Shown here one piece after another: positions 54,004-64,000 of a stretch of 64,000 nucleotides of DNA. The DNA is taken from contig NC_044509.1 of assembly GCF_902362185.1 (NCBI RefSeq), positions 11,151,866 through 11,215,865 of the forward strand, read 5' to 3'. Under the pieces are notes generated by a model. The model was not told the origin of the DNA and searched no databases. It was given only the letters and a program-made list of their open reading frames with translations. Positions within the stretch are counted from its first letter, which is position 1; each line of letters starts with the position of its first letter. The position numbers and the translations under genes are program-made. This stretch comes from Chanos chanos (lineage: Eukaryota; Chordata; Actinopteri; Gonorynchiformes; Chanidae).

Positions 54004-57000
54004 ATGGCAACTCGAAAGGTTATTAAACCTGTTCCTAAATTTGGAGACGAAACCTTTGAACTTACTACGTCTGAATGTTCGACAGTTGCCGAAGCTGGTA
54101 CTAAACTCACCGAGAATGATGATGATGAAGACGAAGCTCCAGTTGTTTTCTTGTGTGGAAAATGTAAAGTACCAATTGGGGATTCTTTATCGTGGGCAGG
54201 CAGCGACGACGACCAGAATCAAATAATCCTTAGATGTGAGTAGACATCGTTTACAGTGCTATACCTCCTCTAGTCCATAGCCTGAAAACGTACTTCACGG
54301 TAAATAACAGAAATTATTGTGAGTGTGTTTTAACCAGTTGTTTTCTATTGTAGGCGTTAGTGACAGTGTTGTTATTGGAAACGAGCCGTTCGTTTCAGAC
54401 AGTCATAAAGATCTAGCATGGTAAGTCCATAGGTTCTCCTCCCCTTTAGTTATTTTAGTAAAGGTTAAACCACGCAACAGTTAGTCATATGTCTAGAGTT
54501 TGGATGTTCCTGGAATTTGCGTCAATAAACTGTTTTTGTTGTTGTTGTCTTTGTTTTTGTTTTGTGTGTATTGGTTTGACTGTTCATTTGTTGTTGTTTT
54601 TGTTGTTTTTTACTCTCTTTAGCTTCGTTGTGAACTTAAACTGTCGGTTCTGTTGCACCGTGCTCGGAGTGATGTACGCATCAACCCCCGCGAAACTGGA
54701 TTACAAGAGATCCCTGTTCTGCCTCAGCGTTGAAAGCATCGAAAGGTTGTTAAACACGCCCTTGACTTTGATATCAATTTTGTGTGGAAAGGATAGGTTT
54801 GTTTCTCGTTGATTTGCATATTGGTTCATGTCTTGCACACTGCCCTTGCTCATCACGAAAGCAGTGAACTATTTGCTTGGCCTTTGGCGTAATCCGGGAA
54901 GAATCCGCCCTAGGGTAGTGACTGTGCCCTTGTTTGCACAAATTATTCACATGACCTCATGACAGTCAGTGACTGATTCATGTAAATCAGCTTTACGAAC
55001 TTTAATTGTGGTAAACTGGTTTGCTTAATTCTTTGTTCCCAAAACAGTGATTATGTAATCACTGATCGATACAGAATGCCCTTTTCTGTTTCCTCTCAGA
55101 AATTCTTCTTTCTCCGGGACAGTTCCTCCCCCTCAAAAAGTTTGTCTCAGTGCCTGCTAACCTTCTAGTCAATAACACCTGCTATGAGGTCTACAGTTAT
55201 CTGTAGATTTTAACCTGGCTGGATCCAAGTCAGTTTAGTAGGCCTGTCTTGGTGCAGTTTATATACTAATGCACAGACATACTTACTGATGCCTCATGAT
55301 TTTCAGTATGTCATGTTCAGGTTCTTTGTGAGAATTTTTGTAGGGGGCAATGAATGTGTAACGCCTGGCAGGGGGGAAAAAAAGACTTGATTTTGTTCCA
55401 TAAGGAATATAGACATTCAAAAGCATGGCTGTGTCCTACACTCTGTCAGTCTCTCAACTTAAGATTTTTAGTGTGTCAGTTAACAGAATAAAAACATGGG
55501 ATTTGGTCGTGTATCATGCCAGATTAACTTCATAATAAGACATGGCTCTTTGATAGTGTTGGTAAAAAAATAAGAAATAAATAAGGGCAAAAAAAAAAGA
55601 GTGTATTGATTGTTTTAATATGATGCACAGTACTGTGGAAAAAGTCAAGCTGAGACAATGATCTTTAAAACTATGCATGTGGGTAGTAAGTGTTTGACAG
55701 AGCCACAGCTGTGCTTCACAGCAGGCCAGTGACAGGCGTCCGTGGACTGTTTGCCAGCTCTTCTTCTGACATACTGGCTCATTTGTGAATCAAACATTTT
55801 AAAATTGGATTCATTGCTCCGTAAAACGCTCATCACTCTGTGCTCTGTAGTTTTTTTGGGTTTTTTTTTTTGTTTTGTTTTGTTTTTGGCGTACTCCAGT
55901 CTCTTCTGCTCGGTGCTTTTCAACAAGAATGATTTCTTAGCTACAACATGCCTTATAAGACCACTTGTTATAGGAGTTCCTCTCACAGTCAAAGTGTGTA
56001 CTTTGGTGCCTGATGTCTCTGTCAGGCGTCGAATTTCACTGGGTTTCCTTCTTCTCTCCATTACGGAAGTGGCCTTTTAATTACTGTTCATTAGATGCAG
56101 ACAGGTTTTTGGGTCTTCCACGGTATCCTCCATCCTCAGCTCACCCGGTGTGTTCAAATTTGTTTGATGACTTAACTTGAACACTACAGCTTGAAAATCT
56201 AGTCTGGTGTGCTGTTGCTCACCGATTACAGCTTTGTTGATTAAAAAAAAAAAAAAAAACTAGGACTTTGTTCATCAAAGTGAGTTAGCTAAGGTATTTC
56301 CAAACCTCTCCTTGAGGCAGACAAGTCTTTGTTATTATGATCCAATACTTTTTTTGTTGTTGTTGTTGTCGTTAAATTCCACCACTGACACACCTGGTTG
56401 GGTTAATCAGTACGTCATCAAGTTGAATCAGTTGTGCCCGTGATCGAATGTAACAAATACATGGAAAGGTTAGGGTGGCGTGAGAGGAGATTTAGGGGGA
56501 AAAAAACTTGTTTCTTAGTCATCTCACAGGATATCATTAAGTTTATGGGAAACACAAGAAATTCTCGTTCCTTTTTACATATTAAGCTAATATTTATTTT
56601 TATGTGTTCTAATGTTTTATAGTGTTTTCTAAAAGCAAATAAACACATACTACGAGATACCACAATATCAGATTATCTGATAGCGAGGCATGTGAAATGT
56701 ATAGCAAAAAAAAAAAAGAAAACCTAACTTGAAACCAGAACCAGAAAAAGATTATTTTCCCTGTTTGTGTAGCTACGTCCTGGGCTCTGGCAGCCAGCAG
56801 GTGGCAGAGTTGGACGCAGAGAAGTGGCCAGTGACAATGAAGTACCAGGAGAATGTTGAGCGACAGTTGTCGGAGGTAAACTTTGATGCACCTCTTTGAT
56901 TTTTATCTTTTTCAAACTGAATTACTGCCTTTTAAGGCATACCACTTGTGTGTAACTGCACTCATTTAAAAAGCAGACACTGTTATTAGTTGCAATCTTA

Positions 57001-57916
57001 GGATTTAAGCAACTGAATCTGTTGTGTTAAATGTGAACATCAGTAATATCGAGGATAGATAACAATAAAATACGTTTTTCCCAGCAAGATTAAATGCACA
57101 TTAATGCCTGTTGATTTTGAGAATAGCCGACGTTTTCCTATTACTGAGCAGGTACGATACAAGGGTGGAGTATTTTGTGGGGGTTTTTTGGTTAACAAGG
57201 ACACCAGTAGGGGGTGCTGGTGAGCTAGATGAATAGGTTCTTTGTTTGAGGTGGCTGGCTGAATTAGTTCAGCAAACAAAAGATGACGGCATATTAAAAA
57301 AGAACATCCACAGTAAAGTAGATTTAAAAAAAAAAATCAATCAGATTTCACTGTTAATACCCATGTTCTGTCAAAGATGCATCATAATCCATTAAGACAA
57401 TGACACAGAAAATTTGTTTTGTTTTTGTTTTTGTTTTGTTTTTTCTCCACAAATATTTTCAAACAGGAGCTTTGAGTATCTGGTCAGCAAAAAACACAAT
57501 GACGATTGGTCTTGAGAGGTCATTTGATTTGTTTTAATTATTTTGATGTAAACACAGACCTTTGGACTTTTTTGGGAGGGTCTCGTGGTTTGAGACGTGA
57601 TGCGACGCTTGTGTGTTTGTTTTTTTTGTTTTTTTGGTCATCATCAGTCATTCAACACTCCTTTTCAGTCCTGTTCACTTTCTCATTTTAGATATGCTTG
57701 AGCCGTCTGTAAATAATTAACACAGTCTGTCTGCCGTCGTTTTGGTTTGGGTTTGCCATGTCTACTTTGATTTAAAAAAAAAAAAAGAAAAGGAGAGACA
57801 GAAACTCTTCTCCACGTGATTTCTGGTTTTATGTGTTGCAGGTCAAAGCTTTGGCCGTGGCAGTGGGCCAACGACTTTTGGAAATTGAATCTGATCTTCA
57901 AAGTGCAAATAAGTGA
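54004..57916 (+). CDS. mis18a: Mis18-alpha kinetochore protein
   Basis: Five coding exons: 54004-54235, 54354-54420, 54623-54745, 56773-56875 and 57842-57916 (TGA). Phases agree; total 199 aa, shorter than human (233 aa) mainly at the N terminus. The Yippee-like zinc domain starts at VVFLCGKCKVPIGDSLSWAG, with CxxC pairs LCGKC and NCRFC. Then come KLDYKRSLFCLSVESIE and YVLGSGSQQVAELDAEKW, which are diagnostic of Mis18A, and a C-terminal helix (VERQLSEVKALAVAVGQRLL). With Mis18B and M18BP1 it licenses CENP-A deposition at centromeres after mitosis (family knowledge). The ATG follows a short 5' UTR; ACAAAAATGG is a fair Kozak context. Confidence 0.95.
55590..56160 (-). mobile_element. Tc1/mariner transposon remnant in a mis18a intron
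   Basis: The minus strand at 56,061-55,645 reads a decayed Tc1 transposase: VAKKSFLLKSTEQKRLEYAK, then RSNESNFKMFDSQ in place of the usual WSDESKFxxF, then YVRRRAGKQ and PAVKHSCGSV. The second catalytic Asp is replaced by Asn. A T-rich run interrupts it, and the terminal repeats are not visible. Confidence 0.75.
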
Positions 57917-58175
57917 GCGGTTTTGATACAACCACTGAACTTTGTTTGGTCGCTGATGGACTGATAACTGTGGTCTATGCTTGAAGACCGTCCATATGTG
58001 ATGAAATGAAAACTATTTTTTTATTCTCTGGACTTGAAATAGAGAGCATCTCACACACAAACACGTTTGTTTTTTTGGGGGGTTTTTTCCTGTTGTGTAG
58101 AAAATGCTCTGGTTTGTTTGTCTGTTGATAAATTGTAAATGAATTTGAAACAAAATGTAAATACAGTGAAATTTC

Positions 58176-58181
58176 ATTAAA
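58176..58181 (+). terminator. Polyadenylation signal of mis18a
   Basis: ATTAAA 260 nt after the mis18a stop, followed by an A-rich then T-containing stretch. Confidence 0.55.
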
Positions 58182-58199
58182 GAAAAAAATCAAAAATGC

Positions 58200-58813
58200 T
58201 TATTTGATGTTTTGATGTCTATCAGATGACCTCATCGTTTTGATCAAAAACAACGTCCTCTCCCCGCCCTTGTTTTTTTTTTTTTCAGTTCAGATAACAA
58301 ATTTGTGTTTATGAAGATTGATGTAGCCGAGACTGGACTTGTTTTTTTTTTTTTTTTACTGTCTTCTTCTGACAGGTTGGCTCCAGTGTGCCTAGCAACA
58401 CTTAACGAGAGGGAGGGAAAACCTATGCAGAACCCCCAGAGCTGAAAGGCAGAGCCCTAGCTCCGAGTGCTTGGGATAGCATAACAACAACCGGTAGAAT
58501 ATTGAACGGAGTCTGGGCAGACCAACCAGCGAGCTGTATCCAAGGGCCGGCTTGCGTGGAAACAAAGAGCACGTGCTGCAGCCAGAGCCTGTTGCCATCG
58601 CGTCATCGTTTCCTTATCCGAGAAGCAGCCAGCCAGCTTTCCCGGACAGCCTGCCTGTCAACCCGGGTTATCATACACGCTGCTTCAGACGGTCGAGAGC
58701 GGAGGGGGGGGAGGGCGGAGTCTCCATCACATAACCCCCTCCCTCCCCGTGTGTGTTTTTCTCTGTTCCTCCCAAACACCCTTCCCCTCTCTCCCTCCAT
58801 TCTTTTCTCCCTC

Positions 58814-58844
<31 letters not shown>

Positions 58845-61300
58845 AATCTCTTTAGCCGCCAAAGTAGAAAGGAGGGAAAAAGCACAAACAAGCCGCATGG
58901 CTTTTGTTGTTATTTGTGAAAAGCAGGGTAGGGTGGGGGGGTGGGGTGTTGGATGCCCAGACCGTGTCACAGAGACTAGATTGCCCACTGTACTGATATG
59001 GGATCTCGGGTCTTTGTTTTGAGTGTGCGTCCTTTGTTTTTGCGGTGGCAGTTTCATCCGTTACACTCGACCACACCGCATTGATTTATGAGCCCTCGCG
59101 CCGAGGATGCGTGTAGTCCAACCAAGACTGCTGATGCCGTGCACTTTTTACGGCGTGATAATTCCCTGGTCACTCCGGTTTTCCGCGCTGCGGGACCTGG
59201 AGGATGGGAATAAATAATACAGTCTAGCAGTCAGAGCAAAGGTAAACTCTCCTCTCATAACCTTATGAGGCAATAGGGAAGCAACATCGCCACTATACAT
59301 AGATACAGTCTCTGACTCTAAACAACCCGGCCAATCAGTTTGCAGATCCTTAACCATGATAAACAGAAAGAGAAAAACACTTTTGTGCCACATGCCAAAT
59401 GTAAATAAACTATACAACCAGGAACTATGGGATACAAGTGGTTATTAATTAAATCTCTTAATTAAACTCACCTGTGCTCTGTGTTAACAACAGCTTATCT
59501 GAGACATTTATTTTCTTTCTTTCTTTCTTTTTTTCATTTGTTTATACATACTTCTGGTGGTTATCTGGTTCTACTGTGGTTCATTGGTTCTAAAACTATT
59601 CATAAGATTAGGTCTCAGAACATAGCTTAAGGTTTGGTTGTTTATGCTGACCACAACAAGGATTCCTTGCTAAACCCATTCAAAATCCTTGTTTTCTGAC
59701 TCATTTCCACAAAATTACTGTATTAAAGGAACTTTTCAATTACTCATAACGTTAATTTAGCCCTCAGGTCCTGTGGGTATAATAAATCATATCCAATGTT
59801 AGATCTCACCAACCTTATAATAATAATAATAATAATACGTTTATTTAGAGCCCAATATCTATGATAAGGGAAACAGCCTCAGGGCTGTTCGCGAGAACTG
59901 GAAAAAAAAACAAATGTTAACACAGTATACAATACCTGTGTTTTGTAGACCTAAAAGCCTTTATTGGTCTAGATGTATGAAAAACAGGTGCATGAACTAA
60001 TTAGTTCATGTGTTATTTGTGTGTGTCTGGGTCTGCGTCTGACATCACTGTTCAATATTGAACGTATGACCTATTAAGAGAGAGAGAGATTAATTGTCCG
60101 GGTTTTTGAGACACAAAGAACTGTTATTCTCCTCAACTGGGAAAAAGCCTTTGAAAACAGGATTAATCTCAGTCAGTGTCTAAGCCTGAACAGATTGAGA
60201 GTGATGAGCGCCCGCTGGACAGTGACCGCTAGCTACTTTGACTGTGATGCTATTGATGCTTTAGCGGCGTTATCGTGATACGTAGAAGCGAAGCATTTTT
60301 ACCACGTAGGACATGATTTTTAAAGTCAAGGATGCATTTCACAGATTTGTTTAACTCCAACGCGTTGGTGGTTTTGATAGTGATGATTAGAGTCGTGACT
60401 GTCATTGTTTGCTCTCCTCTGAAACTGAGCCACGTCATAGACAGGGTTGTGAGTGGGTGTCCATTCGGCGTTCCTGAAGTGTCAACAGCGAAAATCTCTC
60501 CTTTGTCTGGCATGAACCTCACCTCAGAGTACCTGGATATAAACAATAAGCCTGACCGTCAGAGAATTTCTTCGGAATCGTTACCATAACGCATTGCAAC
60601 GGAATTTGATTGCACAAGTCGGATCTTGCCAGACGTACTTTTATCGCTACATCGCCGGGTTGAAGTGGCGAAAGACTGATTTAACTCAACCTTTGTCCCT
60701 GATAGTGTATATCTCTTTTAGCGAGACGCTTAGATAAGCCACTGGGGTCTTTATCACGGTCTGTTTGTGTCACTTGAGCTGGCACAGGATTTAAGATATC
60801 TATACTGCGCTTTGTAAACAAAGAGCTTGATTTTAATGTACTTTGCAGACACTAAGTCTTGCCCCAACAGCTTTCATCGGCTTAGCCACCCAGAGTTATC
60901 CGTGAGGCCCCGTTTTTGAGTTTGTTTGTTCTCTCTGTGTTTGTCTCAGTAACCCCGTTTTTAAGTAGTAACCCCCTCTTTGTCCTGTGTGCGTAATTTG
61001 TGTGGGAAGGGGGGGGGGGGGGGGGGGGGGGGGTAGTGTTTTTGAAACAGTTGACACAGCTGACTGGATTGACACAGGATAAGCGGGTCAGCTGTCGCAC
61101 ATTACACGGTTCACACAGGTGTCTCATGGGACGAGTGTACAATATGAGTCTGGTGTGTCCCGAGTTCAGGCCTAGAGAAATACTTATTTTTACTTACTTA
61201 TTATCTTATTTTTCAGCGTTAACCAGAAATGTGTGGTATTATCGTGTGTAACGTGTTATATTATCGTAAATATGTTCGGGAAGAACAGACAAAAAATCCT
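58200..61300. other. Intergenic between mis18a and hunk candidate
   Basis: No gene recognised. 58.37-59.2 kb is G+C-richer, with CT runs at 58,808-58,842, and could be a regulatory region or the 5' exon of a noncoding transcript. AAT repeats are at about 59,818-59,836 and a run of about 26 G at 61,009-61,033. A plus-strand ORF at 60,332-60,589 has one hydrophobic stretch but no known relative. Confidence 0.4.
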
Positions 61301-62760
61301 CAAGACACAAAAATGATTTTTGAAATATAAATATTTAAAATCTTTTTTTTTTACAGCATAAAAAAATCTCTTCACACTTAAGCAAAGCCTTTCATTACAA
61401 AAGCTTACAAAAGACCTCCAAGTTCAAATCCATCCGTTTTTTTTTTTCTTAAACAAAAAAGTAACAAGAAAACTTTTCCTAAACATGACATCAAGTATTA
61501 AAAAGTTAATGTTGTTTGCATGCATGATATAGTTTAGTCTCGAAAAGTGTTTAATTTGTAACAGTTACTAGCCTTCTGTGCACATGAAGACTTGTGCAAA
61601 CATTGGAAAGTGGTTAGTGAAACTACAGTCGAGTGCTATCACTGAAATCAGCCATTTCTGAGTTCTTTGAGAGTGAAAATGGACACCTGAATTCTACTTA
61701 CAAGAGAATCTCACGGCACAGGACGTCACATGATGACAGGTTAAGAAAACTTTGTCTTGAGAAACTTCAAAATCACTGCTTATAAATATTTACAAAAGTA
61801 TTGCACAAACTATAAAATAACTGAGCAAGTATTACAGTACCGTGCCCTGCTCCTGTAGGCACACACAGCACTGCAGATCTTCAGCAGAGTGAGTAAGACT
61901 GGATTAGAGCAGTGGAAGAGGTGAACAGGGATCAGTCTATTCACTCAAAGTGATACAATAATACATACACAAGTACATACAAAGTGTCCCATTCTAGCCA
62001 GGTGAGGCTTGTACAGAACTAATTTTAAGGCTCATTCAAATTATTACAATGTCTGATAACACAGCAACCCCCACCCCCCTCACCCCTTCGAATCCAACAT
62101 ACAAAGCACATAAGACTTGAAGTTGTCCATTACCAAGCAGTTACATTAGATGAACCTAAACATCTGTTCAGCTAGTCACTAATGTGGAGTGATATCGTAT
62201 GTTTGAGTAGATTAATGTGTTTGTGGCCAAGTTTTACCACTTTGAGAGACTGGCTTGTATTGCTGTACTGGAATGCAGAGTTAAAAAAAAAACACATGCA
62301 TGTACAGGACATGAAAGCCAATGTGGTAATTATCTACATATTTTTGCACTTCATCTCATGAAAAGCGAGAAAAGCGATGAAAAAAAAAAAACACGTATCT
62401 AGTCCTGAATTATCACCTCGTTAATGTTTTAACAAAGCAATAAATCTTCTGGTTTTGAATTTCCTCATCATTCACTGTCACTCAATGTTATGTAGCAGGC
62501 AACGTCCACACGTACACGCAATGTTCAAAGCGCTGGGACACTGGCATCCGTTCAAGCAACGTGTGCACGTGTGAGAAAGAAGTGAAGTTACACCTCAGGA
62601 CATCTACGCTATGTAATCACGCGTCGTATAGACAAGTCAGGACCTGCATGCTATATGCAAATCAGGAACTACAGTGAAGGACAATATTACTGCATATAAC
62701 TCTCATGTAGTCACTAAGACCACTTTCGCCGAGTTGTAAGTTATTCACTGTCAAATGTCA
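61300..62760 (-). other. Probable 3' UTR of the minus-strand gene (hunk candidate)
   Basis: A/T-rich, no coding potential, directly downstream of the stop at 62761-62763. No canonical signal is certain; a minus-strand ATTAAA lies near 61,550. Confidence 0.4.
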
Positions 62761-63416
62761 TTAGCACAAGGTTTTGAGCGCCCCTGAAGCGCATAGCAGA
62801 GTTTGCATATGATACGGCGTGGGGGATTCCACCTCCACCGCTGGCTCTGGCCTAAAGCTGAGCGGAGGAACTCGTTTCTTCAAAATCTGCCCGATTCCCA
62901 TGGAGGGGAACTTGCTCCGGTGCTGAGGGCTGTCCAGCTCCTCGCTTCCCCCGCTGCTCGGCGGGCTGCTGCCCGAGTCGGAGGAGCTGTTCCAGTCAGA
63001 GGTGGAGGTGCTCTTCTTGGGCTGGGGTTTGACGATGAGCACCGGAGGGCTGGGGATGGTGGCCTTCTTCAGGTACGAGCTGTCGGGCTGGAAGGCAGAC
63101 ACGTGGCGCGGGGGAGAGAGGGCTCCGTTTGTCAGCTTGTACCAGGGGGACGGCGGCGCGTCTTTGCTGGGTTCTTTGCTCGCCGAGGCCCAGGAGTGAG
63201 CGCCGAGGGAAGAGGGGGGGCGGGCGGGGACGTCCACCGGTTTTTTGGTCTCCGGGCTTTTGGCGACGGGCTGCTGCGTCTCGAGCCTCCGGGCCGGCTG
63301 GGGTGTGTTTGGGAACAGGGGGTGAATCTCCAGGTACTCCAGAGAGGATGACGCTATGCAACCGCCAGGTCCTGAATACACATCCTTCAGACCTCCGGCT
63401 ACTGCACGCAGAAGCC
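62761..63416 (-). CDS. hunk: Last coding exon of a minus-strand gene, probably hunk (HUNK kinase)
   Basis: On minus, the acceptor CTCTCCAG|GGCTTC opens at 63416 and the frame stays open for about 217 codons to TAA. The protein segment begins LLRAVAGGLKDVYSGPGGCI and ends LLCASGALKTLC. It is rich in Ser and Pro (SSDSGSSPPSSGGSEELDSP), with basic patches (LIVKPQPKKS, QILKKRV), and has no kinase motif, as expected for a regulatory tail. The gene name rests on position: in human, HUNK follows MIS18A on the opposite strand, which matches here. HUNK is a SNF1/AMPK-related Ser/Thr kinase. I could not confirm the tail from memory of the human sequence. Earlier exons lie beyond the right edge. Confidence 0.55.
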
Positions 63417-64000
63417 CTGGAGAGAGGAGGATAAAAATGAAAATGATTTTTTATCATACACCATTTTGCATTTCGCTCTTCAAAAGTAATACCTAAACTG
63501 CCTCTTCCCATAAAGTATTTTCCTCCAGCATACTTTGAAACTCTCTCTTTATTTGAAGGACAAATTTCCTGTTTATTTTTGTTGTTGCGGTAGTTGTTGT
63601 TGTTGTTGTTGATGATGATGATGATGAGGTTCTCAAGGCTCATCTGTTTCTGTGGTCATGTGACCCAACTTCACCTTACATACGAATGAAAAAAAATTTC
63701 ATTCATCTCCACAGTCTCAACTGATGTGGGATTCACATATATGCAAATTACCGTCTGTTACCCTTGTAATGGTGTCGGTATGTAAGAGACACACCGCAAC
63801 TACCATCACAACACATTCTTGGCTACAAGCCCTACCATGTGTCTAATTTGACTATCGGGCATGTTCTTTTTCGGGGGGGATGTTTACTGATAAACTCCGT
63901 GACCTGACATACGATTGACAAACATTTGACATACATTTTTAAGCTGAATTAAAATGGGTCAACCGTAGAGCAGTCACTGATTTTCCTATTTTACAGACTA
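63417..64000 (-). other. Intron of the minus-strand gene
   Basis: No further exon seen. A (CAA)n/(CAT)n-type run (GTTGTT then GATGATGAT on plus) lies at about 63,582-63,628. Confidence 0.5.

Noticed and set aside
58502-59057. Overlapping ORFs of 114-128 codons on both strands
   Set aside because: Low-complexity CT/GA translation and no conserved protein blocks.

Overview
This is vertebrate nuclear DNA, almost certainly from a teleost fish. The genes are split by GT-AG introns, microsatellites and long homopolymer runs are abundant, and the mobile elements are typical fish families (L2-type LINE, tRNA-derived SINE, hAT-type MITEs, a Tc1/mariner remnant). The protein-coding exons match known vertebrate proteins closely when I join them by hand at splice sites with consistent phase. 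I cannot name the species.

Layout, left to right. 1-12,080 holds no coding exon that I can recognise: it is repeats, G- or C-rich tracts, a 240-bp purine tract and a pogo/Tigger-like MITE. 12,081-16,378 (minus) is slc46a3, a lysosomal MFS transporter, in five coding exons (464 aa). 19,252-37,815 (plus) is synj1, synaptojanin 1, in 31 coding exons (1592 aa for the long form), with an alternative short exon that ends the shorter isoform and a long 3' UTR to about 40.9 kb. 41,452-43,825 (plus) is cfap298 (290 aa, seven coding exons). 44,978-48,338 (minus) is eva1c, with two SUEL lectin domains, a membrane segment and an acidic tail; the signal-peptide exon was not found. 49.8-51.5 kb carries a fish repeat and a truncated LINE. 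52,882-53,253 is an unassigned ORF followed by a polyadenylation signal. 54,004-57,916 (plus) is mis18a (199 aa, five exons). 58.2-61.3 kb has no recognisable gene. 61.3-64.0 kb (minus) holds the last coding exon of a gene that position and strand suggest is hunk.

The order and relative strands synj1, cfap298, eva1c, mis18a, (hunk) match human 21q22 as I remember it, but URB1 and MRAP, which lie between EVA1C and MIS18A in human, are not seen here. slc46a3, which is on human chromosome 13, sits head-to-head with synj1. The genes do not form one pathway: synaptic phosphoinositide turnover (synj1), motile cilium assembly (cfap298), axon guidance/heparin binding (eva1c), centromere licensing (mis18a) and lysosomal transport (slc46a3).

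The most interesting structure is in synj1. Its proline-rich region is built from five consecutive exons that are all phase 1-1 and multiples of three. One of them is followed by a 48-bp in-frame triplication that copies the splice donor itself. A 24-nt microexon and the conserved stop-bearing isoform-switch exon are also readable. All exon boundaries are hand-read from sequence, not confirmed by transcripts.
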